10,745 nucleotides of DNA from Betaproteobacteria bacterium (GTDB lineage: Bacteria; Pseudomonadota; Gammaproteobacteria; Burkholderiales; SG8-39), in NCBI GenBank assembly GCA_019245555.1, contig JAFARH010000028.1, positions 1 through 10,745 of the forward strand. The letters are read 5' to 3'. Shown here one piece after another: positions 1 to 5,952 of this stretch. The translations under genes were made by a program, and so were the position numbers. The notes under the pieces are model-generated. The model had not been told where the DNA came from. It saw only the letters and a list, made by a program, of their open reading frames with translations, and did not search any database. Within the stretch, counting starts at the first letter, position 1. Each line of letters opens with the position of its first letter.

Positions 1-339
1 AACGACCTGAAGACGCTGGCGCAGCAGAAGGGCGTCGCGCTGCCGGAGTCGGCGAGCATCAAGGACATGGCGCAGATGAAGCTGATGGAACGCTCCTCCG
101 GCGCCGAGTTCGACAAGAAGTACATGGACGAGATGGTCAAGGACCACCAGAAGGACCTGAAGGACGCGCAGGATGTCGCCGCCAAGGCGAAGGACGCCGA
201 CTTCAAGGCCGCGGTACAGAAGGCGAGCACGAAGATCAACGAGCACCTGCAGCTCGCGCAGCGCATCGCCGGCTCGCCGGCAGCGGGCTCCACCGGGTCG
301 AAGAAGGAAGTCAACCCGGGCATCAACTACTCGAAGTAG
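1..339 (+). CDS. DUF4142 family protein, C-terminal part (5' end outside window)
   Basis: The frame is open from base 1 and ends at TAG 337-339, giving the last 112 residues of a protein whose start lies upstream. The helical block around residues 37-53 (FDKKYMDEMVKDHQKDL) and the later segment ending INEHLQLAQRI match the pattern of DUF4142, a ferritin-like four-helix-bundle family of mostly exported proteins, with the usual Phe-Asp, Tyr and spaced His residues. After the domain comes a Gly/Ser/Lys-rich tail ending NPGINYSK. DUF4142 proteins have no settled biochemical role; some are linked to envelope stress and exopolysaccharide. The signal peptide, if any, cannot be seen. Family assignment is by pattern and fairly secure; function is unknown. 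Confidence 0.8.
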   Translation, partial: NDLKTLAQQKGVALPESASIKDMAQMKLMERSSGAEFDKKYMDEMVKDHQKDLKDAQDVAAKAKDADFKAAVQKASTKINEHLQLAQRIAGSPAAGSTGSKKEVNPGINYSK

Positions 340-350
340 CTTTCGTTTAT

Positions 351-377
351 GCTCGCGGGCCATGAAAGCCCGCGGGC
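351..377 (+). promoter_or_regulatory. GC-rich hairpin with the start codon of the small membrane protein in its loop
   Basis: Arms 351-360 and 368-377 pair over ten bases (one T-G wobble; the inner seven, CGCGGGC/GCCCGCG, are perfect) around the loop CATGAAA, which holds ATG 362-364. The hairpin begins 12 bases after the DUF4142 stop. It could be a terminator-like end for that gene, although no clear T-run follows, or it could control translation of the next gene. The pairing is seen directly; the role is inferred. Confidence 0.5.
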
Positions 378-583
378 TCCTTCTCGTCGGCCTGGCAGCG
401 CTCCTATCCCTCGGAGCGCTCGCCTGGCTCGGCATCGCAGTGTTCCATTTCTGGATGTCCTCCGGCCCGCCCGTGCCGCAACCGCGTGACGTGTTCTTCA
501 CGCGCGCCTTGATCGACCTCGCCGTCGCCGTGGTGCTCGGCATCGGCGCCGCGTTCGCACTGCGATATCGCCGGGCTCGTTAG
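362..583 (+). CDS. Small hypothetical membrane protein with two transmembrane helices
   Basis: This 73-residue ORF is not a family I recognise. A first hydrophobic stretch runs from about residue 5 to 30 and a second from about 48 to 67. A short Pro-rich linker (SSGPPVPQPRD) separates them, and the C-terminus is basic (RYRRAR), so an inner-membrane hairpin protein is likely. The frame is open further upstream, but that extension is Arg-rich and overlaps the DUF4142 gene, so ATG 362 is the sensible start. No Shine-Dalgarno sequence precedes it. A TATGCT box at 348-353 would place a transcript start close to the ATG, so leaderless initiation is possible. The start codon also lies in a hairpin loop. 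The gene sits between the DUF4142 gene and the amidohydrolase, with no functional clue from either. Whether it is expressed is moderately uncertain. Confidence 0.55.
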   Translation: MKARGLLLVGLAALLSLGALAWLGIAVFHFWMSSGPPVPQPRDVFFTRALIDLAVAVVLGIGAAFALRYRRAR

Positions 584-592
584 CCTCGTTTA

Positions 593-612
593 TCCTCCTT
601 TACCGAGGAGGA
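593..612 (+). promoter_or_regulatory. Inverted repeat covering the ribosome binding site of the amidohydrolase gene
   Basis: TCCTCC (593-598) is the exact complement of GGAGGA (607-612), separated by eight bases. GGAGGA is part of the strong Shine-Dalgarno run GAGGAGG (605-611) that lies four bases before ATG 616. Folding would hide the ribosome binding site. The palindrome is certain; a regulatory effect is inference, and a six-base stem may be too weak to matter. Confidence 0.4.
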
Positions 613-615
613 CGC

Positions 616-1659
616 ATGACCAGCCGCAGGGAGTTTGTCGCCGGGGCCGGTGCGCTTTTCGTCGGCTGCTCGCTCTTTCCGCATGCGCATGCGCAGACGA
701 AGCGGCGCGAAGTGCATGTCGGCGGCAAGCGCATCCGCACGATCGACGTGCACGCGCACTGCGTAATCCCCGAGGCGCAGACGCTCATGAAGCAGAAGCC
801 GCCTCCGGACTACGGCAAGACCTTCGCCGAGCGCCTGAAGCAGATGGACGAGCAAGGTGTCGACATGCAGGCGCTCAGCATCAATCCCACGTGGTACGCG
901 CTCGAGCGCGATCTGGTTGTACAGGTCATCCAGCTCCAGAACGAGAAGCTCGCCGAAATCTGCGCACGCAACCCGGATCGCTTCGTGGCCTTCGCCAGCG
1001 TCGCGCTGCAGTACCCTGACCTCGCAACGCAGCAGCTCGAGCAGGGCGTGAAAAAGCTGGGCCTGCGCGGCGCGGCTATCGGCGCCTCGGTCGAGGGTGT
1101 GGATTTCTCGGACGCGAAGTTTCATCCGTTCCTGCGCAAGGCCGAGGAGCTCGGCGTACTGCTCTTCATCCACCCGCGCGGCATGCCCGAGCTGAAGGAC
1201 CGTCTCTCCGGCAACGGCTACCTGGACAACACGATCGGCAACCCTCTCGAGACGACGATCGCGCTTTCACATCTCATCTACGAGGGTACGCTGGATCAAT
1301 TCCCCGGATTGAAGATCTGCGCGGCGCATGGCGGCGGCTACCTCCCTTCCTACGCCGAGCGCTCGGACCACGTGTGCCTCGCGCGACCGAAGAGCTGCAT
1401 TTCGACGGTCCCGTTGAAGAAGAAGCCGACGGAATACCTTCGGCAGCTCTATTTCGATTCGCTCATCTTTTCACCCGAGGCATTGCGCCACCTCGCCGCG
1501 CAGGTCGGCGCCTCGCAGATCGTCATGGGTACCGACGACCCGTTCGGCTGGACCAAGACCTCGGTGGACCACATCCTGGGCACGCCGGAGCTCTCCGACG
1601 CGCAGAAGGCCGCGATCCTCGGCGAAACCGCAGCCAAGCTACTGGGAGTCAGCACTTGA
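616..1659 (+). CDS. Tat-exported amidohydrolase-2 family metal-dependent hydrolase/decarboxylase
   Basis: This 347-residue protein has a Tat signal: SRREFV at residues 3-8, a hydrophobic stretch, and a likely cleavage after A-H-A at 26. The mature part is a TIM-barrel enzyme of the ACMSD/gamma-resorcylate-decarboxylase type (amidohydrolase-2). DVHAH at 44-48 supplies the HxH metal pair (H46, H48), FIHPRG has H186, AAHGGGYLPSY has H238, and MGTDDPFGW has D307 as the usual catalytic/metal Asp. All expected ligands are present, so it should be active. Known relatives are cytoplasmic decarboxylases or hydrolases of aromatic and unsaturated carboxylates; this one is predicted to be periplasmic, and its substrate is unknown. 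A strong GAGGAGG precedes ATG 616. It is the first gene of a four-gene operon and overlaps the next start by four bases (TTGA). C18 could in principle be a lipidation site, but the lipobox is poor. Confidence 0.88.
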   Translation: MTSRREFVAGAGALFVGCSLFPHAHAQTKRREVHVGGKRIRTIDVHAHCVIPEAQTLMKQKPPPDYGKTFAERLKQMDEQGVDMQALSINPTWYALERDLVVQVIQLQNEKLAEICARNPDRFVAFASVALQYPDLATQQLEQGVKKLGLRGAAIGASVEGVDFSDAKFHPFLRKAEELGVLLFIHPRGMPELKDRLSGNGYLDNTIGNPLETTIALSHLIYEGTLDQFPGLKICAAHGGGYLPSYAERSDHVCLARPKSCISTVPLKKKPTEYLRQLYFDSLIFSPEALRHLAAQVGASQIVMGTDDPFGWTKTSVDHILGTPELSDAQKAAILGETAAKLLGVST

Positions 1660-2603
1660 TCAGATCTGTCTTCTTGCTTTGCGCCTTCCTCAGCGCAACA
1701 GCATTCGCGCAATACCCGACCAAGCCGGTGAAGGTGTACTTGCACTTCCCCTCCGGTGGCTCGACCGATGTGGTGACGCGGATCCTCGCCAACGCACTCG
1801 GCGAAGCCATGGGCCAGCCGTTCGTAGTCGAGAACAAGCTCGGTGCCGACGGTGCGATCGCTGCCGATGCGGTGATCAAGTCGCCGCCAGATGGCTACAC
1901 GCTCTTCGTCGCCACCAACACGGCGATGATGCAGGTGCCGCTCATGAAGAAGGAGCCGCCGTACGACCCGGTGACGGCCTTCACGCCGGTCTCGCTCGTC
2001 GGCCGCTATACGTTCGTGCTGGTCGTGAGCCCGAGCCTCGGCGTGAAGACGATGAAGGAGCTCATCGCATACGCTAAGCAGAATCCCGGCAAGATCAACT
2101 TCGCCAGCTACTCGAGCGCGAGCCAGCTCGCCTATGCGCAGATCGTGAAGACCGCGAACGTCGACATGGTGCGCATCCCGTACAAGGGCGAGGCCCCCTC
2201 GGTCACCGACCTCCTCGGCGGCACCATCCACGCGGTGTTCGCCACACCCACGGTGACGCTCTCGCATATCAGGGAGGGCAAGCTCAATGCGCTTGCTGTC
2301 ACCACCCCTACGCGTTCGCCGGTCCTGCCGGAGGTCCCCACCACGGTCGAGGCCGGCATGCCTCCGATCAAGGTCGAATTCTTTGCCGCGATGTTCGGCC
2401 CCGCGAAGATGCCGATCGAAATCGCGCACCGCATCAGTAAAGAACTAAACTCCATCATCGCGCGGCCGCAGATTCGCGAGCTCGTCGACAAGCAGGGATT
2501 CGCGCTCGCGGGCTCGACGCCGGAAGAACTCGGCACATTCGTAAAGCAGCAACTCGCCGCCTGGAAACAGGGCTTCGAGGACGCCGGCATCAAGCCAGAT
2601 TAG
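1656..2603 (+). CDS. Bug/TctC-family periplasmic solute-binding protein (TTG start)
   Basis: With TTG 1656 as start the product is 315 residues, the normal size for tripartite-tricarboxylate-transporter receptor (Bug) proteins. GGGAG at 1644-1648 is well spaced, and the TTG overlaps the TGA of the amidohydrolase gene. No ATG gives a complete signal peptide. Residues 1-18 form a Sec signal ending ATAFA. The mature N-terminus YPTKPVKVYLHFPSGGSTDVVTR and the later VENKLGADG (58-66), SPPDGYTLFVATN (76-88) and IPYKGEAP (174-181) are Bug hallmarks. These proteins bind carboxylates and other small acids in the periplasm. No TctA/TctB membrane genes lie nearby, so it is an orphan receptor, as is common in betaproteobacteria. 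It may feed a shared transporter or present ligand to the neighbouring periplasmic enzymes; the ligand is unknown. Confidence 0.9.
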   Translation: MIRSVFLLCAFLSATAFAQYPTKPVKVYLHFPSGGSTDVVTRILANALGEAMGQPFVVENKLGADGAIAADAVIKSPPDGYTLFVATNTAMMQVPLMKKEPPYDPVTAFTPVSLVGRYTFVLVVSPSLGVKTMKELIAYAKQNPGKINFASYSSASQLAYAQIVKTANVDMVRIPYKGEAPSVTDLLGGTIHAVFATPTVTLSHIREGKLNALAVTTPTRSPVLPEVPTTVEAGMPPIKVEFFAAMFGPAKMPIEIAHRISKELNSIIARPQIRELVDKQGFALAGSTPEELGTFVKQQLAAWKQGFEDAGIKPD

Positions 2604-2610
2604 GAAAATG

Positions 2611-2617
2611 AGAGGAG
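2611..2617 (+). promoter_or_regulatory. Ribosome binding site of the ThDP enzyme gene
   Basis: AGAGGAG lies six bases before ATG 2624, in the 20-base gap after the Bug gene stop. It fixes the start that includes the twin-arginine signal. Confidence 0.7.
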
Positions 2618-2623
2618 ACAACC

Positions 2624-4570
2624 ATGGCACGCAAAGACCGCCGCAGGTTCCTGACCGGAGTGCTCGCCACCGGTGCCGCTACTGCAGTCGCACCTGCAGT
2701 CAAAGCGCAGGAGAAGGAGACAGAGCGCGCCCCTACGGCACTGCCGCCGACCACGCAGGTCGCCGCGCTCGAGACCGAGAACCCTGGCGAGATGGCGGAA
2801 AACCGCATCAAGGGCACGGCGGGCTCGGACTTCATGGTCGACGTCATCAAGACGCTCAACATCAAGTACTGCCCGGCGAACTGCGCCTCGAGCTATCGCG
2901 GCATCCACGAGTCGCTCATCAACTACGGCGGCAACAAGATGCCGGAGTTCCTCACGTGCATGCACGAGGAATCCGCGGTGGCCATGGGCCACGGCTACTT
3001 CAAGGTCGCCGGCAAGCCGCTGATGACGCTGTGCCACGGCACCGTGGGACTGCAGCACGCGACGATGGGGATCTACAACGCGTGGTGCGACCGCGTGCCG
3101 GTGATCGTGATCGGCGGCAACGACCTCGACGCGGCGCATCGGCCGCCGGGCGTGCCGACTTTCCACTCGGCGCAGGACATCGGCGCCATGGTGCGCGACT
3201 ACACCAAGTGGGACGACACGCCGATCTCGCTGCAGCACTTCGCGCAATCGATGGTGCGCGCCTACAAGATCGCGATGACGCCGCCCTATGGCCCGGTGCT
3301 GATCTCGCTCGACGCGGGCCTGCAGCAGGAAGTGATCAAGGAGCACGGCAGCGAGAAGCTCTACATCCCGAAATACGTACCGACGTCGCCGCCGCAGGGT
3401 GATTCCGGTGCGGTCAAGGAAGCGGCGCGCATGCTCGCGGCCGCCGACAACCCGGTGATCGTCGCCGACCGCGCGGCACGCACGCCGAACGGCATCAAGC
3501 TCCTGGTGCAGCTCGCCGAGCTCCTGCAGGCGCGCGTCATCGACCAGGGCAGCCGCGTCAACTTCCCGAAGACGCATTACCTCAGCACCGGACCCGCCGC
3601 GGTGTCGGGCGCCGACGTGATCATCGGCCTCGAGCTCTCGGACTTCTGGAACACGGTGAACAACTGGACCGACAACGGCGAGAACGGCGTCGGCGAGAAC
3701 AGCTCGCGCATCAAGCCCGGCACGAAGCTGATCAGCATCAGCGCCTCCGAGCTTCTCACCAAGTCGAACTTCCAGGACTTCCAGCGCTTCCAGGCCGTCG
3801 ATATCTCGATGGTGGGCGATGCAGAGGCGACGCTGCCCGCGCTGATCGAGGCGGTGCGCTCGGCGATTCCGAATTCCAGGAAGGACGCGATCGCGCAGCG
3901 CGGCCAGGCCGCCCGCAAGGCATTCGCCGATCAGGAAGCGCGCGCCAAGCAGGCCGCGACGCTCGGCTGGGATGCGAGCCCGATCAGCACGGCGCGCCTG
4001 GTGATGGAGACCTACAACGCGGTGAAAGGCCTCGACTGGTCGATCGTCTCGCAGTCGGGCAACACGAGTAACTGGCAGAACCGCCTGTGGCCGCTCACCG
4101 AGCATCATCACTGGATCGGCCGCTCGGGCGGATTCGGCGTCGGCTACGGTGCGCCGGCTTCAGTCGGCGCGGCGCTCGCCAACAAGGACGCCGGGCGCAT
4201 CTCGGTCAACATCCAGGCCGACGGCGACCTGATGTACGCGCCAGGCGTGCTGTGGACGGCGGCGAAGCACAAGATCCCGCAGCTCGCCGTGATGCATAAC
4301 AACCGTGGCTACCACCAGGAAGTGATGCACGTGCAGCGCATGGCGAGCTTCCGCAATCGCAAGTCTAACTATGGCGGCGACATGGGCCCGGTCGGCACGA
4401 GGATCGAGAATCCCGACATCGAGTACCACAAGCTCGCCGAGTCGATGGGCTGGTGGGCGAAGGGCCCGATCAAGGATCCGGCGCAGCTCGCGCCCGCGCT
4501 GCGCGAGGCGGTTAAGGTCGTGCAATCCGGCACGCCCGCCCTCCTCAACGTCTGGACGCAGCCGCGCTGA
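2624..4570 (+). CDS. Tat-exported thiamine-diphosphate enzyme (acetolactate synthase/benzoylformate decarboxylase fold)
   Basis: This 648-residue protein begins with a twin-arginine signal: RRRFLTG at 6-12, a hydrophobic stretch, and A-V-K-A near 25-28. The three ThDP-enzyme domains follow. The N-terminal PYR domain spans about 62-240 and has the cofactor-activating Glu at 115 (HEESAVAMGHGY). The central domain spans about 262-415. The C-terminal PP domain spans about 450-645, and its diphosphate/metal motif is QADGDLMY (531-538) with HNNRGY (558-563); D533 and N560 are the expected metal ligands. The first Gly of the usual GDG is Ala here. Family members decarboxylate or ligate 2-keto acids, sometimes with FAD and a quinone or other electron acceptor. 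Tat export suits a protein folded around its cofactor. C83 and C87 form a CxxxC pair. The TGATG overlap with a cytochrome c gene suggests oxidative decarboxylation in the periplasm. The family is secure; substrate and FAD use are not. Confidence 0.9.
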   Translation: MARKDRRRFLTGVLATGAATAVAPAVKAQEKETERAPTALPPTTQVAALETENPGEMAENRIKGTAGSDFMVDVIKTLNIKYCPANCASSYRGIHESLINYGGNKMPEFLTCMHEESAVAMGHGYFKVAGKPLMTLCHGTVGLQHATMGIYNAWCDRVPVIVIGGNDLDAAHRPPGVPTFHSAQDIGAMVRDYTKWDDTPISLQHFAQSMVRAYKIAMTPPYGPVLISLDAGLQQEVIKEHGSEKLYIPKYVPTSPPQGDSGAVKEAARMLAAADNPVIVADRAARTPNGIKLLVQLAELLQARVIDQGSRVNFPKTHYLSTGPAAVSGADVIIGLELSDFWNTVNNWTDNGENGVGENSSRIKPGTKLISISASELLTKSNFQDFQRFQAVDISMVGDAEATLPALIEAVRSAIPNSRKDAIAQRGQAARKAFADQEARAKQAATLGWDASPISTARLVMETYNAVKGLDWSIVSQSGNTSNWQNRLWPLTEHHHWIGRSGGFGVGYGAPASVGAALANKDAGRISVNIQADGDLMYAPGVLWTAAKHKIPQLAVMHNNRGYHQEVMHVQRMASFRNRKSNYGGDMGPVGTRIENPDIEYHKLAESMGWWAKGPIKDPAQLAPALREAVKVVQSGTPALLNVWTQPR

Positions 4571-4920
4571 TGGAAACCACCTTGCGGTACCTGCTGCTGC
4601 TCGCTGCCGCGGTGCTGATCAGCTTCACATCGCGCCCCGCGGCGGCGGCCGACGCGGTGAAGGGCAAGATCGCCTTCGAGAAGAACGGCTGCTGGCAGTG
4701 CCACGGCTACGAGGGCCAAGGCGGCGCCGCCGGCAAGACACTTGCGCCGAAACCTATGGCGTACGAAGCGTTCAATGTCTTCGTCCGCAACAGCAACACC
4801 CAGATGCCGCCGTATCCGAAGCAGATCCTGTCGGACGCCGACCTCGCGGACATCCACGCCTATCTCAGCTCGATCCCGGCGCCGAAGGACTACAAGACCA
4901 TTCCACTACTGAATCAGTAG
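4570..4920 (+). CDS. Small exported c-type cytochrome (monoheme)
   Basis: This 116-residue protein has a Sec signal (hydrophobic 7-19, cleavage near AAAA 24-27) and one heme site, CWQCH, at 41-45 (C41 and C44 attach heme, H45 is the proximal ligand). M79 in TQMPPYP is the likely sixth ligand. The helix DLADIHAYLSSIP (91-103) matches the C-terminal helix of class I cytochromes c. The mature form is about 89 residues and should be soluble in the periplasm, carrying single electrons. ATG 4570 overlaps the TGA of the ThDP enzyme gene, so translation is probably coupled, and no strong ribosome binding site is visible. The pairing makes it the most likely electron acceptor of that enzyme (inference). 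It is the last gene of the operon and converges on the next gene with a 26-base gap. Confidence 0.92.
   Translation: METTLRYLLLLAAAVLISFTSRPAAAADAVKGKIAFEKNGCWQCHGYEGQGGAAGKTLAPKPMAYEAFNVFVRNSNTQMPPYPKQILSDADLADIHAYLSSIPAPKDYKTIPLLNQ
4906..4920. repeat. 15-bp palindrome over the cytochrome c stop codon
   Basis: CTACTGA (4906-4912) and TCAGTAG (4914-4920) are exact complements around one central A. The second arm ends in the TAG stop. It lies at the junction of two converging genes. No T-run follows on either strand, so a classical terminator is not supported. Its role is unknown. Confidence 0.4.
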
Positions 4921-4921
4921 G

Positions 4922-4932
4922 ACGTCCGCTTT
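4922..4932 (-). repeat. 11-nt repeat AAAGCGGACGT, copy downstream of the hydrolase gene
   Basis: Read on the minus strand, AAAGCGGACGT begins 15 bases after the TAG of the dienelactone-hydrolase-like gene. The identical 11-mer at 5931-5941 follows the stop of the propeller gene, and both genes end in ATAGCG. The two copies therefore bracket the hydrolase gene as direct repeats about 1 kb apart. Confidence 0.45.
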
Positions 4933-4946
4933 CGACCGCCGAGTCG

Positions 4947-5909
4947 CTATTTGAGCAGCTCGTCGAGCTGCGCGTGGAGGTTGCGCTCGGCGTCGGCGCG
5001 AGCCTGGGCGTTCGGCCCGATTGTGGCGCCGCGCGTGACGCACTTGGGAACTGGGTCGTCCAGGCGACGCATCGGACCGAGGACGCTGGCCATCTTGGGA
5101 AAGCAGCCGGCGCCGTTGCCGGCGGAGGGCATGTATTCGTAGCTCGCCGCCTGATCGAACGCATGGTACGCGTTCGGGTAGACGTTGATGGCGACGTCCT
5201 GGCCCGAGGCTTTCAGCGATGCGGCGAGCTCCGCGCACGGCGCGGCGAGCGACCAGTCGTCCGCCGCCCCGGTGTGGATGCGCACGGGCGCGGAGACGTG
5301 ATCGCGCTCCGGGAAGATCGGGTTGCAGAATGGATAGAACGGGAAGAAGGCGCGAAACGCCGGCTGGCCCGGAGGCGCGAACGTCTCCTTCGCCCAGGCG
5401 GTCGAGGCGACCATCGTCAGCGCCCCTCCGTGCGAGAAGCCCATCAGCGCGATGCGCTTCGGATCGATCTTCGGGTTGGCGGCGAGGAGCCGCAGCGCGC
5501 CGTAGGCATCGGGCACGCGCTGCGTCGGCAGGAGCGGCAACGCATTGCTGCACACATTGATCACGCCGCGAGCGCTGAAGCTGTCGACCACGAACGTGGC
5601 GTAGCCCCACTCGCGCAGCGTACGGCCCCAGGCGAGCTCGGTGTAGACGGGCTGGCCGCCGCAGCCGTGCGCGAGGATCACCGCGGGGAAAGGCCCGCTG
5701 CCTTCGGGCAGGCGCAGCTCACCCGAGAGCGTCAGCGGCGGGCCGAGCACGAGCATGCTCCCGTCGGCGCTACGCACGAGGCTCCCTGCTGTTTGAAAAG
5801 CGAACACGCCCGAGGTCGGCCGCGGCGCGCCGGGCTCGCCGAGCGGCACGGGCTGCTGCGCGCAGCCGGCAAGCGCGAGCACCGCGCCTAGGAAAAGAAG
5901 CTGACGCAT
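4947..5909 (-). CDS. Dienelactone-hydrolase-like alpha/beta hydrolase, lipoprotein
   Basis: This 320-residue protein starts at the ATG at 5909 with TGAGGTG just upstream. MRQLLFLGAVLALAGC is a lipoprotein signal with lipobox LAGC (13-16), so the enzyme should be anchored in the envelope at C16. The alpha/beta-hydrolase features are an oxyanion-type HGCGG at 81-85, the nucleophile elbow GFSHGG with S159, Asp in GAADDW (217/218) and His in NAYHAFD (H249), in the order seen in dienelactone hydrolases. DLH itself uses Cys; Ser here suggests esterase or peptidase-like activity. Besides C16 there are six cysteines (83, 120, 195, 225, 269, 290), an even number consistent with disulfides outside the cytoplasm. 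The natural substrate is unknown. It converges with the cytochrome gene and follows the propeller gene in the same direction after 43 bases. Confidence 0.88.
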   Translation of the reverse strand: MRQLLFLGAVLALAGCAQQPVPLGEPGAPRPTSGVFAFQTAGSLVRSADGSMLVLGPPLTLSGELRLPEGSGPFPAVILAHGCGGQPVYTELAWGRTLREWGYATFVVDSFSARGVINVCSNALPLLPTQRVPDAYGALRLLAANPKIDPKRIALMGFSHGGALTMVASTAWAKETFAPPGQPAFRAFFPFYPFCNPIFPERDHVSAPVRIHTGAADDWSLAAPCAELAASLKASGQDVAINVYPNAYHAFDQAASYEYMPSAGNGAGCFPKMASVLGPMRRLDDPVPKCVTRGATIGPNAQARADAERNLHAQLDELLK

Positions 5910-5930
5910 GCTGCACCTCAGTCTACTTCA

Positions 5931-5941
5931 ACGTCCGCTTT
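5931..5941 (-). repeat. 11-nt repeat AAAGCGGACGT, copy downstream of the propeller gene
   Basis: This is the second copy of the 11-mer also found at 4922-4932. It begins 12 bases after the TAG (5953-5955) of the propeller gene on the minus strand and lies between that stop and the hydrolase start. Confidence 0.45.
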
Positions 5942-5952
5942 GTGCGCCGCCG

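Noticed and set aside
2600..4111. 503-codon open frame antisense to the ThDP enzyme gene
   Set aside because: Its product is Arg/His/Val/Leu-rich with no motif, as expected for the complement of a GC-rich gene. The plus-strand frame has a ribosome binding site, a signal peptide and all family motifs.
4955..4971. GCAGCTC-N3-GAGCTGC inverted repeat near the end of the hydrolase gene, considered as a terminator
   Set aside because: It lies inside the last codons of the gene and has no T-run on either side; codons for a Leu/Asp/Glu helix can produce it by chance.
4371..5891. 506-codon plus-strand frame running through the cytochrome and hydrolase genes
   Set aside because: It overlaps three well-supported genes out of frame, is Arg-rich and low in complexity, and has no recognisable domain.
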